Below are positions 11,651-28,290 of a stretch of 64,000 nucleotides of DNA, piece by piece. A program made the translations under genes and the position numbers. The notes under the pieces are model-generated. The model made no database searches and had not been told where the DNA came from. It was given only the letters and a program-made list of their open reading frames with translations. Origin of the DNA: Camellia lanceoleosa (Eukaryota; Streptophyta; Magnoliopsida; Ericales; Theaceae); contig CM045761.1 in the NCBI GenBank assembly GCA_025200525.1, forward strand, positions 205,440,254 through 205,504,253. Direction: 5' to 3'. Positions within the stretch are counted from its first letter, which is position 1. Every line of letters starts with the position of its first letter.

Positions 11651-12267
11651 TGGATGGATTTGCAAGCTCCCTGTTTCTCTACTTTAACTCCTTTAATGAC
11701 TTTGGAAAGAGAGTAGATTTACAAGAAAATGCTATAATTTCGTTGCGGATGCAGCTTTCTTACCCTTTTGTCCTGTAGAATTTGAAACTCTTTCTGTTCA
11801 ATGCCTTTAAGAATGCGAATATTTTTCCTATTGTGAACTACATTATGAGGTTTGTGAAATCCCAAGTGATATGTCCTAACTTTTGAAGCCATTGAGCGCC
11901 CAGCACTGCCTCATAACCACCTAGGTCCAAGAGATAAAAATCAACTTCTATGCAGTTTAATCTTAACTCCGAAACAACTACCCAAACAAGGCATTTGAGA
12001 TCCATTAGCCATTGCCACCTTAAACTGTGTATCTTTCTGAATTGCCAAACCTGCCTTCCTTGCTATGAATGGGTTAAAAAAATTATGTGTACTACCAAAG
12101 TCTATAAGTACCATGATAGGAATCTGATTCAGCTCTCTTTGAATGCGCAGTCTGTGGTGATTGGCTTTCTGCAATGGCATGCAAAGAAATCTCCGGAGAT
12201 AGGGAGGGATCCTCAACTCCCTCAAGATCTTCATGCTCGTCGTGTTCGCCGTCATTCTCTCCATCAA
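11651..12267 (-). pseudogene. Element A protease and linker (degenerate)
   Basis: 12267-11941 encodes an aspartic-protease N-terminal half with VLIDFGSTHNFF; the catalytic D-S-G is here D-F-G. KVAMANGSQMPCLG follows. Between 11940 and 11651 the sequence is coding-like but broken by stops; it corresponds to the protease C-terminus and the linker to the reverse transcriptase. Confidence 0.75.
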
Positions 12268-12271
12268 CCGG

Positions 12272-12845
12272 CTAATTCTCTTTCATCAAGAAGTGTTTTT
12301 GGGTTCTACACTTGTGGCTGCGAACAAATTTGTCATCATAATTATAGCATAAACCTTTCTCTCGTCTTTCCTTCATTTCTGAAGGAGTTAACTTTCTAAT
12401 GATAGGAGAGGAAATTTTAGAACTACAAGAGTTATTACCCAAGATGAATCTTCCAAGGTCGGGACGAGATTTCTTCCTTGCTGCTACCTTTTCTTCTTGG
12501 ATTCGGGCCAGCCCAATAACATCAGGCAGATTGGTTGGTTTTAGCATCTGCACACTAAGTCGGATGTCTTCTCGAAGTCCGCCTACAAAGCAACTCACCA
12601 TAAAGGACTCATTGAGTCCCTTTGTTCGGTTTGCGAGTTCTTTAAATTGGGTCTGGTAATACTCTATTATAGTTGACTGTCGAAGCTTAGTTAACAATGC
12701 CGTTAGATCCTCATATTGAGAGGGACCAAAGCGTACCAGGAGGGCTTTTGGGGAATTCTTCGCAATTGGTGATGGCTCCTAACTTCTCCATCCAGCTAAA
12801 CCACTTAAGGGCCTTTTTTTCCAAGTGACTAGATGTAAGAGTTTT
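12272..12845 (-). pseudogene. Element A Gag, C-terminal part (degenerate)
   Basis: 12697-12272 has the end of a retrotrans_gag domain (STIIEYYQTQFKELANRTKGL, SFVGGLREDIRLSVQ-like, EEKVAARKKSRPDLG). The knuckle region reads KGLCYNYDDKFVRSHKC, i.e. a CCHC motif with its second Cys replaced. 12845-12711 continues N-terminally in a shifted frame. The right edge is the start of solo LTR D; gag resumes at 15867. Confidence 0.8.
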
Positions 12846-15800
12846 TGTAATAACCCGCCCCTCGTATCCGTTCCCGGAATATTTTCGGTCCCTTATTCTG
12901 AGCATCTAAATACGTACGGTGGAATTTTATGGTGTTTGGATCAGGAATTGTGAGCCTTAGAGGGTTGATAATCCGAAATTGATTTCACATTTATGATCAG
13001 TATAAGTTTTATGTCATAATAAGTATTTTTGGTGTTTGGAAGGATGTGTGTTTGGAAGGATGTGACGACCCAGAAATTCTTTCCTCCGCTTGAGCGGAAT
13101 AGTAACGCTTCGGCGGACTTGTGAGGCTCTCAATATATTTTTGCAAACTGTCCGAGATTCTGAAGGTTGTAGATTTCCGCCGGCGTAAAGTGACGCCGAG
13201 CGGACGCCCTTTGTTCGCCTGAGCGCCGAGAAGGAGGGCGCCGAGCGGTCGCCTAGTGAGCTTGAATTTTGAGGCACGTAGGTTCGTCTGAGGCATGTTT
13301 AATAAGGTATTTAGAACCTCCTTATGTTATTTTGGAGTATTGATTGTGGTGGTAATATGATGGTAGGGTAAGATTGGATCCAAAACTGTAGTTTGAATAA
13401 TTCGTTTATGACCAACCGTCACTCATTTGTCCTTTTCTTTTTCCACACTTCGAGTTTGGATGTGAGGTTAGAACCATTGGAAAGCTTATTTCCGGGGCTT
13501 CAATTTGGACACAAGAACAACCTAAAACGGTGTCCGGATGGAAGAGTTATACCTGTTTAAAGTTTCGAGATCTGTGCTGAGGACAGGTCCGCTCGAGCGG
13601 AAATCTGTCCGCTCAAGCGGGAATTACGGGACAGCAGCTTTAAGAGCGGGATTTTTGGATCATTTCAGATATTTTTCTTCAACCCTCTTCCTTTCTCTTT
13701 GCCTAAGTCCGAAACCCTAGCCCCAATTCCTTGATTTCCTCTACTTTGATCAACAATCTACCATGATTTTGGCATCAAAGATGAAGAATAAGAGAAGTGC
13801 AATGTTTCTAACCGATTGGAATTCCGAAATTATGGAGGAATCTCACCAAAGCTTGTTTGATTTTGAGGTATGGAATCTTGAGAGTTAAATTGATGGGTTA
13901 AAAGGGTAAATTATGATTCTTAAGTGTTTAATCAATGGGAAAATTAGAATTAAAGGTAAGGAATTAATAGGTTTGAATTTGTCTTGAATTTCTAACATTT
14001 TCTTGAAACCCTAGGTTGATTAATGATGATAACCCATGATTTGGCCTAATTTGAGAGTAGTATAATGAAATTGAAGTATTGACTTGTAGGTCTACAAGTT
14101 TAATTGAAATTTGGAAATGTTTGGCAAATATGTTAAAATTTAGCGAATGAACCTTGTTATAAATGTTGAAATGCATGTAATAATGTAAAGGAAAATTAGG
14201 GAAATAACTTAGTAAGGATTTGGATGACATGAACTCAATTGTGGGGTGTTGAGATGAGATTCGAAGATTTAGTTTGAATTATGTTAAAGTGCAAAGTGAT
14301 GTGTAATTTGAATAAAGAGAATTAATTAAGAACGAAATAAGTTTATGTAATCCGATTTCTTTGTGTATTATAAATTGTGTAGGGACAATTACAGGAATAG
14401 CGACCAAGCAATGAGTAATAGTACTACATTTGTAAATCATTCACTGTTAATGATTATTGGTATTAATAGTCCGTTATTTGTGGGTAATTATGATAACGTA
14501 TGAGTGGGTTGAGGCGTACGTGAGCAATGAAGGGTCGTGTCAGGTGCTATATGGCTCTGAACTACTTACATTCCGAGTGTGTTCAGTGGTTAACAAAGAA
14601 TGTATCGATAATGTGTTACAACGTAAGTTACCATGATTCTACACATGTATGATATGTAAACGATTAATGCTATGGGTGAGTAATAGTACTTCAATGTACC
14701 TCTACCGTTAATAATTATTATTATTAACGTTATGATCCTTATTGTAAGTATTATATTGACGTTATGATTCTTGTTGTAAGTATTATGTTGGCATGAAGTT
14801 GTATATGCTATATGAGAAACATTATGAAATTATGGAAACAATGAAAGAGGCTGTGAAGTTATGTACGCTATGTGTGAAACCTTGTGAATTATGGAACGCA
14901 ACAAAGAAATATGAATTTGTGAACTAAGAAGTTATGAGGCCAAGGCCGATATGTGAGATATGAATTTGTGAACTAAGAAGTTATGAGGCCAAGGCCGATG
15001 TGTGGGAAATGAATTTGTGAACTATGAACATATGAGGCCGAAGGCCTTTTGTGAACTATGACTTTATGAGGCCGAGGGCCATTTTGTGATATTGTGTAAC
15101 ATTCTGTGAAACATTTTGGGCCGAGGGCCATTTTGTGATGTTGTGTAACATTCTGTGAAACATTCTGGGCCGAGGGCCATTTTGTGATATTGTGTAACAT
15201 TCTGGGCCGATGGCCATTTTGTGACATTCAGTAACATTTTGTGTAACATTCTGGGCCGAGGGCCATTTTGTGACGTTCTGTGATATTTTGTATCATTCTG
15301 GGCCGAGGGCCGCTCTGTATATGTTTCTGGACTCAGGTTTGTTTGAAATGTAATTACAGGGTATAGTTAATCATATGCTTTGCCGTTATATACTTTATTA
15401 TATCAGCGGTACTTTACCTTAATTATGTACTATTATTCACTGAGTTTCACTCATTCTGTATTTTGTCTGTTTCTGTAGGTCATCAACTGAGGGACCAGTC
15501 CAAACCCTTAAGAGTCGTCTCCCTCTTGTCAACCTCGGTGTGTCCATGCACTAATCAAGCTGTGTATGTTGTAAAGTGTTGTTATATTTTTGGCGTTTAT
15601 GTTTGATTGTTTTTCCTGTCGCTTTTATTCGATACCCAATTGCGGGCTAAGTCAAGATACATGTGTGTCGGTTTTCTGTATATTATTTACTTGATGTGAT
15701 GATGTGATCCTGGCATGTCAATAGTAGCTCAATGGATATGTTTTGATGTTGTTTTGTATTATTAAATGCTTCCGTTCAGGCCCCTTATATTAAGTATATC

Positions 15801-15866
15801 AGGTTTCATGCTTACGTCTGCATAGGTCATGCCCGAACTTTTAGGGGCGGGTTTCGGGTCGTGACA
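12846..15866 (+). repeat. Solo LTR D, 3021 bp, plus orientation, perfect 5-bp TSD
   Basis: Begins TGTAATAACCCGCCCC and ends GGTCGTGACA. The 5-base target duplication GTTTT is perfect (12841-12845 and 15867-15871), and both flanks are gag of element A. Its termini resemble those of LTRs B and C in reverse complement, so it is a relative inserted in the opposite orientation. It contains CTCGAG-type palindromes near 13080-13260 and 13585-13625, a ~56-base doublet near 14915-15010, and the GGCC array at 15061-15315. Confidence 0.92.
14915..15315 (+). repeat. Two adjoining tandem arrays in LTR D
   Basis: First a ~56-base unit (GAATTTGTGAACTAAGAAGTT followed by ATGAGGCCAAGGCCGAT) in two clear copies and decayed ones. 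Then six to seven copies of a 30-60 base unit built on TGGGCCGAGGGCCATTTTGTGA. The core GGGCC-NNN-GGCCA is the same as that of the array in LTR B read on its own sense strand. Confidence 0.85.
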
Positions 15867-16198
15867 GTTTTTGTGAAGTTGGGCCCTGCTGGTGCACAAA
15901 GAACTACTTTGTAGTACAACCATCTAGAGGGGTCAGCCCCATCAAGGCGGGGAAAATCTAGCCGTGCCATGCAAGTGTGGATTGTTTGATCCCCTTCTCC
16001 ACTTGCAATGGCTATGCTACCATGTCCTGAGATTGGCGTCGAAGTGGTCCCCTGTTCAGAGCGTTGGCTGGTAATGAAACCCTCCACCTTTAAGTTTAAG
16101 ATAGTCATTTCCTTCATCATTTCCTATATCAATCTGGCTTGTCCTTCCAGTTTGTTCATTACTTCATCAAGCTTTGCTCTATGAGTTGTGTCTGCCAT
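15867..16198 (-). pseudogene. Element A Gag, N-terminal part
   Basis: Starts at the ATG of 16196-16198, 13 bases beyond the primer site. An early in-frame TAG follows near 16126, then an open stretch with RLDFPRLDGADPSRWLYYK, the conserved N-terminal block of plant gypsy Gag. The left edge is the insertion of solo LTR D; the remainder of gag lies at 12845-12272. Confidence 0.82.
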
Positions 16199-16210
16199 GC
16201 CAAGCTCGAT

Positions 16211-16222
16211 GCTCTGATACCA
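16211..16222 (-). other. Primer binding site of element A (tRNA-iMet type)
   Basis: TGGTATCAGAGC on the minus strand, one base from the LTR edge at 16224. Confidence 0.88.
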
Positions 16223-16223
16223 A

Positions 16224-16535
16224 TGTAAAAGACCTTACTAGTTGTATGTGAAAAGAAGAGTATCGCTAAAAAAACTGAATATCTTTGGGGTTCTTCGAAG
16301 GACCCCTTTCCTCCTACAATTTGTTGGTAAAAGAATATGCTTCCTCACCGTGTGTTTATTTCCAATATGGATAGAAAACCTCTCCTTAGGATAAGCAAAG
16401 CTAAAGGGATAACAATCTAATCTCTTAAAAAGATAGCAATCTAATCTCTAAGGATATGATTACTACTAACTAGAAATCATAAATTATAAATTGAAGGATA
16501 AGATTAGCTAGCTAAGCCTAATTAGCTACGTAACA
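16224..16535 (-). repeat. 5' LTR of element A, 312 bp
   Basis: TGTAAAAGACC at the left edge and CTACGTAACA at the right edge give TG...CA on the minus strand. It sits beside the primer site. No second copy is in the window, so the right border rests on the terminal dinucleotides only. Confidence 0.7.
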
Positions 16536-16857
16536 ATAAGTTGTTTATCTTTTGACTTTTTTGCTTAGTGGTACAAGGCACAATTTTGAGTTTAAAAAAC
16601 TTATATGCTTAATATGTTATGACGATTTATTTATCTTTTTTAGGTGTATGTAAGTTTCACAAAAACTTAATTTTATCATATTTGTTATCATTATTCAATG
16701 AAAATAAATATATATTATCTATACATAATATTTTATGCATAAACTAATTTAAACTAGAAAGTAAATAATATAATCTTTTTCTTTTTTGAATTAGCTATTA
16801 TAATATAGGTTCTTATAGGTTTGAACTTGATTAAAGTTAAAATTTGAGGAGTGTTCA

Positions 16858-17080
16858 GTGTTTGGAAAGTTGGTTTGTAACTAAAATAGTCACAAAAGAT
16901 AAAATAGGCTATTTTAAGCACAACAAACAAAACATCACATCCAACCCATAATCATTACACTCCTCTCTCACAAAAAAAGCTAAAAAATTCAAAAAGTCCT
17001 TTTCAAACCAAACTTTTTAATCCAAGCTAAAATAGTCAAAAAAGTCAAAAAAATTAAAAAGTCAACCCACTTCCTAAATG
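16858..17080. mobile_element. MITE of family X, copy 1 (about 223 bp)
   Basis: Imperfect terminal inverted repeats: GTGTTTGGAAAGTTGGTT at the left; the right end read in reverse is ATTTAGGAAGTGGGTTGACT. It shares internal phrases with the copies at 53725-53938 and 57707-57938, such as the CACATCCAACCCATAATCATT region and CCAAACTTTTTAA...AAAATAG. The target duplication was not resolved. Confidence 0.7.
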
Positions 17081-17084
17081 GAGG

Positions 17085-17290
17085 TATATGGTTTGGGAAT
17101 TGGCTAAACAGCTTATAACTTATAACTATGAACATAAGCAACTCCTGTCCTACTCAAAGAATAAGCTTTTTTTTCTGACTTCCAAAAAGCTATAAACTAT
17201 AAGTTATAAGCTAAACCAAACACATCAAATTAACTTAAATTAAACTGAAATCTGAAATAAGCAGCTTTTAAGCTGCACTAAACAGGCACA
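17085..17290. repeat. Fold-back AT-rich repeat next to MITE X1
   Basis: GGCTAAACAGCTTATAACTT near 17101 is repeated in inverted form near 17190-17220 (AAGTTATAAGCTAAACC). A further CAGCTTTTAAGCTG palindrome and ACTAAACAGGCAC end near 17290. It looks like one or two small MITEs fused; borders are uncertain. Confidence 0.5.
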
Positions 17291-17330
17291 TTAACGTTTT
17301 GCTCCTCCAATGTGAAAATCTCTAAATCAT

Positions 17331-17543
17331 TTTTTTTTTTTTTAAGAACAAGGAAAACAATATTATTAAAAAAATAAAAATAAATAAATAAATAAAACAG
17401 CATACAAAGGAAGATCTCAAAGGGCTACCAGTGCAACAAAGTGAAGAAGAAAAAGAATCAAACCAAAAGAACAACAAAGCTGTCAGAAAACAGCAATAAT
17501 AAGCCAGAGCAGATCTCCCATCTACCCGGGATCTAAGAAGTCA
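17331..17543 (-). mobile_element. 5'-truncated LINE fragment with 17-bp target duplication
   Basis: A T-run at 17331-17343 is the poly(A) tail of a minus-strand insertion of about 213 bases. Its body read on the minus strand is the U/G-rich 3' tail typical of plant LINEs (TTTGTTGTTCTTTTGG, CCTTTGTATGCTG, TTTATTTATTTATTT). It is flanked by the 17-base direct repeat GAAAATCTCTAAATCAT at 17314-17330 and 17544-17560. Long target duplication, A-tail and extreme 5' truncation together mark target-primed reverse transcription. No coding sequence remains. Confidence 0.85.
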
Positions 17544-17589
17544 GAAAATCTCTAAATCATTATAACTTATGTCTTGAATTTTTTTCCTT

Positions 17590-18092
17590 CCTGTTATTCG
17601 TTTTTTCTCATAACAAATAAAAATCCATCATTTTTTCCATAGTACTCAATTATTTTGCATGACAAAGCTATAAATAAATAAATAAATATTAGAAACCCTA
17701 AACTTTACCCAAAAAATAGGAGAGAAAAAACAAGGATAAAAAAAGGAAGCTGGAATTCCTATACACAGTCGGCCTACAAAAGCTCTGGTGAGGAAGCCAA
17801 GTGATTTATTTGTTCCTTCTTTTCTCACAACAAATAAAAATCATCGTTTTTCCATAATCCTCCTAAATTCCCCTCGATACAGAGACATTCAATTTATTTT
17901 ACATCACAAAGTCACAAAATGTTGTTTTAACAAAGAAAACCCTGAACTTCACCAAAAAGAAAATTATATGATATAATTTACATAAGAGTATTTAAACAAG
18001 GATCAAAAAGGAAGTTTCTAGAAGCACGCATGCAGTCTCTCCTAGAAAAGCTCTAGTGAGAAAAGCCAACAAGTGATTTATTTGTGTGCTTT
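17590..18092 (-). repeat. Tandem duplication of the PFP-alpha 3' flank
   Basis: Two diverged copies of about 230-270 bases: 17590-17817 and 17818-18085. Shared phrases in order are TTCTCA(T/C)AACAAATAAAAATC, TTTTTCCATA, GAAAACCCT-like, AACAAGGAT(A/C)AAAA, AAAGCTCT(G/A)GTGAG and AAGTGATTTATTTGT. The inner copy is contiguous with the last PFP exon and must contain its 3' UTR; the outer copy duplicates it. Confidence 0.8.
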
Positions 18093-25359
<7,267 letters not shown>

Positions 25360-25515
25360 TTTCCTTTCTTATTCTCCGCAGATTGATACTACTACTAACC
25401 GCCACCTACTCAAATATGTGTGGGTTTGTTCGTTTTGTCGTGGTGGTTCTCTCTCTCTCTCTCTGTCTCTGAGAGAGGCGAACATGGTTTTATATGGGAC
25501 TGGGGCGATGCAACC
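25360..25515 (-). promoter_or_regulatory. PFP-alpha 5' UTR and core promoter
   Basis: On the minus strand a TATA-like CATATAAAACC lies at about 25487-25497, some 130 bases before the ATG. It is followed by a purine-rich run (GAGAG, 25450-25478), a pyrimidine patch on the other strand, common around plant transcription starts. Transcription would start near 25460 (inference). Less than 20 bases upstream of the TATA-like box the sequence becomes the target duplication and then the body of a Mutator-like element. Confidence 0.6.
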
Positions 25516-25991
25516 GAATCAGAATGCTCTCCTTGAATTTCTTCCTTAATTTTTTATTTGTTGAGTCATTAGGGTTATTTTAGGTTTAATTTTGATAATT
25601 CAAATTATTCATATTTAAAATTTATTAAATATATATCGAATATAAAAAATGTGCTCTGAAAATTGTTTATTAAATTTTTTTAAAAAATAGTTTTTAATTA
25701 GTTTTTCGAATACATACTTTTTAATACAATCGCGATTGGGACCTCGAATCCGAGGTCCCCCGAATCCCCCGAAACCATGAAACGACGTCGTTTCATGGTT
25801 TTAATTTTTTTTTTCACAGACGGAGAAGACAGGGGAGGAAGACGGGGAGGAGGAGGAGGAGGAAGAGAAGGAGGTGGAGGAGGGCCAATAAACTCGGGGA
25901 TGAGGTCGGGCGAGGTCGGGCTGAGCCAGGGCTGGAGGCGAGCTGAGGCGAAGGCTGCGACTGTCATCGGCTCTCTCTCTCTTATCCACTC

Positions 25992-26027
<36 letters not shown>

Positions 26028-26031
26028 TCCT

Positions 26032-26069
<38 letters not shown>

Positions 26070-26292
26070 CCAAAACACGCTGCTTTTTGGCGAAGATCGA
26101 GGATCCCAAATTCGAGATCCAAAACATTTTTCCTTTTTAATATTCGATTAATTTAAATTTTTACAAATATGATATACTCAATAAATTTTAAAATATGAAC
26201 AATTTGAATTATCAAAATTAAGAGTAAAAATAAGCACATTAACCCATCAAATAAGAAATCAAGAAGGAACATCGGGGAGAGGATCCTCATTC
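25516..26292. mobile_element. Mutator-like element (MULE), 777 bp, 9-bp TSD
   Basis: Flanked by the perfect 9-base direct repeat GATGCAACC (25507-25515 and 26293-26301). The long terminal inverted repeats begin GAATCAGAATGCTCTCC on the left and GAATGAGGATCCTCTCC on the right read inward. They continue with recognisable similarity for at least 130 bases (TTTTGATAATTCAAATT, CATATTT-AAAATTTATT) and, with a gap, to about 25755. A 9-bp TSD with long TIRs is diagnostic of Mutator-like elements. No transposase. The interior (25770-26080) has a 30-base perfect palindrome at 25772-25801, a GGA-rich tract, a CT microsatellite and a long A-run, so it may be a non-autonomous or Pack-MULE type. Confidence 0.9.
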
Positions 26293-26301
26293 GATGCAAC
26301 C

Positions 26302-27356
26302 AACCCAAAAGCCAGCAGCGGTTTAACCTTCCGGTATTATTACTGGTAGTTATCCCACTGGTTTCCCGATTATTACAGCACTGCCACTCCGTCCCTGTGA
26401 AGTGACCTATCTACCTACCCTCGCCTTCTTTAGAAGTCCATGTACTCCAAACCTTATTTCAAAGTGAATGTGGGTATAAATTTATAATTAGTGGATATCA
26501 ATTTGATTCATTTTCTTAGGTAATTTTTTGGATCATTTTTTTAATTTTATACTAGTAAAATTATTCATTATTTTTTAAACAAGTCTTGGTAGGTAGTATT
26601 GCAAATTAATAATAGAAAATTTCTCACTTTTGTGTTTTTGAAATTTTAGAAAACAATGTAAAAAATGTCAATTATTATTAAATAAAATAGATAATTACTC
26701 CAAGAATATTTAATAATTTCTCATAGAAAGGATCCATTCTATAATTAATGGAATACTTAGGGGTTGTTTGGGATGCCCTAAATAAGTGTACTTTTCGTCT
26801 TTTTAGACTAAAAAGTTGTGAAAAAAAATATAATTGTTTAGGTTAACTTTTTGAATTTTTATGAAAAAATGTGTATTAAAAAATTATATAAATTAGTGTG
26901 TAGAGAAAAATTAGGATTGAAAGTTGTACAGTCGTAATTTTTGACTTTTGGTGAATAGTGATAACTTTTTGACTTTTTAAGTAATTTTTTGACCTTTTAA
27001 TTTTTTGACAACTTCTCAAACTTGGGCTTAGTGATTGTGAAAAAGATCATAACAACACATTTCTATTTCAAATTCAAAAATGGAGGGAAATTTAATTTTA
27101 AATTACTAAACAATTGATTTCAAACATTAACATCATGCATTCAAAAATAGAGATTTTTCATTCCGCCACAAAATATTAATCTGTATTGAAGAACACACTT
27201 GCCCGCAAAATATTATTCTCAAAATAGTGAGTACTGAAAATTAGTATACAATATACAAACATAAGTTCAGGGCAAATGTGTAAATGGGCACTCTGGAAAG
27301 TAATGGAATGCAATGCGCATCTAGGTTACTGAATATGCTGTGGTGAGTATCATTGT
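26302..27356. other. AT-rich intergenic DNA with a MITE-like fold-back
   Basis: The first 160 bases are the continuation of the former PFP upstream region displaced by the MULE. At about 26761-27025 an AT-rich segment begins GGGGTTGTTTGGGATG and ends in a region whose reverse reads CCCAAGTTTGAGAAGTTG; it resembles a MITE but borders and TSD are unclear. No gene seen. Confidence 0.45.
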
Positions 27357-27554
27357 CATTCCGAAGGAGCCCACGGACTTACAAACAATGTGTAGTAGTA
27401 GTAGTAACTCCAATAAAATAAACATTCCGAAGGAGCCCACGGACTTGCAAACAATGTGTGGTAGTAGTAGTGGTAACTCCAATAAAATAAACATTCCGAA
27501 GGAGCCCACGGACTTACAAACAATGTTTAGTAGTAGTAACTCCAATAAAATAAA
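27357..27554. repeat. Three tandem 63-69 base repeats
   Basis: Units begin CATTCCGAAGGAGCCCACGG at 27357, 27423 and 27492. Each contains an internal AGT microsatellite of different length (TAGTAGTAGTAG, GGTAGTAGTAGTGG, TAGTAGTAG), which explains the length differences. Open frames through it are a by-product of the repeat. Confidence 0.9.
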
Positions 27555-27854
27555 CACCCTGGAAAAATATCGCCCACCTAACGCTCCACCATTTATCTTT
27601 TGTTTTTTTTTTTTTTTTTTTGGGACTCTCTCTCTCTCCCTCTCTCCATTCTTTACGCAATACCAAAATGTTCTACCATGTACCTTTCCTTTTGGGCCCT
27701 ATCTCTCACCCTGCCTCGGATTCATTCGTTTGTCAACCAATATCAAAATGTTTTTTTTATTATAGTGACGACTGACGGAGTGAAACCTGAACAGTGAGCA
27801 GCACGCGTTCAAGTTTATGTTGAAAAATTTGAATTTAAATTTATTTTAATAATT

Positions 27855-28290
27855 GTGTCTCTTAAGTTGGAAATGTGTGTCATTTTAAAGGGTCACAACC
27901 TTTTCAAAGAGTTACAACCTTTTCAAAGAGTCACATACAGGTCTATAAATTCTATCTCCCTCACTTCAATTTGGATTGAGAATTTATCATTTTTCTTCAT
28001 CTTTACAGTTATTCTTCATATTTTCCTGCGTCTAATTTTTCTATAAAGAGAGTACATGCATAGAAAAATTCGCTAGGCTTGCAATAGTAGTGCTGCTAGT
28101 GCAAGACATTGACCGTTGTATCCTAGGAGATAGACGTCCATTGAATCTTAAGCACCAGTGGGAGGACGAATTTGTCTCAAGGAAAAAGTGTCACACACTC
28201 AACTTAATCAAATTTTATCTTTTTATGTATTGTAAGTTTTGTTATATTATTTTGTCAATTTATTTCAGTTTTGATTTTGCCAAAATGCAT
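27855..28290 (+). repeat. Diverged Ty1/copia-type LTR fragment
   Basis: Matches the middle and end of the copia LTR at 52088-53329 by eye: GGAGATAGACGTCCAT, then AAGCACC, GACGAAT(T/C)TGTCT-AAGGA, GTGTC, CACTCAACTTAATCA. The left half has the CTATAAA box and leader-like pyrimidine DNA at the corresponding place. No coding part is next to it. Borders are approximate. Confidence 0.6.

Larger units (their letters stand above)
8055..16535 (-). mobile_element. Old Ty3/gypsy retrotransposon A, interrupted by B, C and D
   Basis: Minus-strand gypsy element seen only in its 5' two-thirds. It has an LTR at 16224-16535, a primer site at 16211-16222, gag in two pieces (16198-15867 and 12845-12272), protease (about 12267-11941) and reverse transcriptase in two pieces (11650-10984 and 8467-8055). 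The gaps between pieces are exactly the solo LTRs D and C. RNase H beyond 8055, integrase and the other LTR would lie left of element B, outside the window. All segments contain stops and frameshifts, as expected for the oldest member of the nest. Confidence 0.85.

Noticed and set aside
25777..26151. Gly-rich ORF and its minus-strand Ser/Pro-rich counterpart upstream of PFP-alpha
   Set aside because: Lies inside the MULE interior and consists of GGA, CT and A runs; no domain and no splice context.
27321..27765. ORFs with LLELLLLNIVCKSVGSFGM or IPKEPTDLQTMC repeats
   Set aside because: Produced by the 66-base tandem repeat; both strands are open, which is not evidence of coding.
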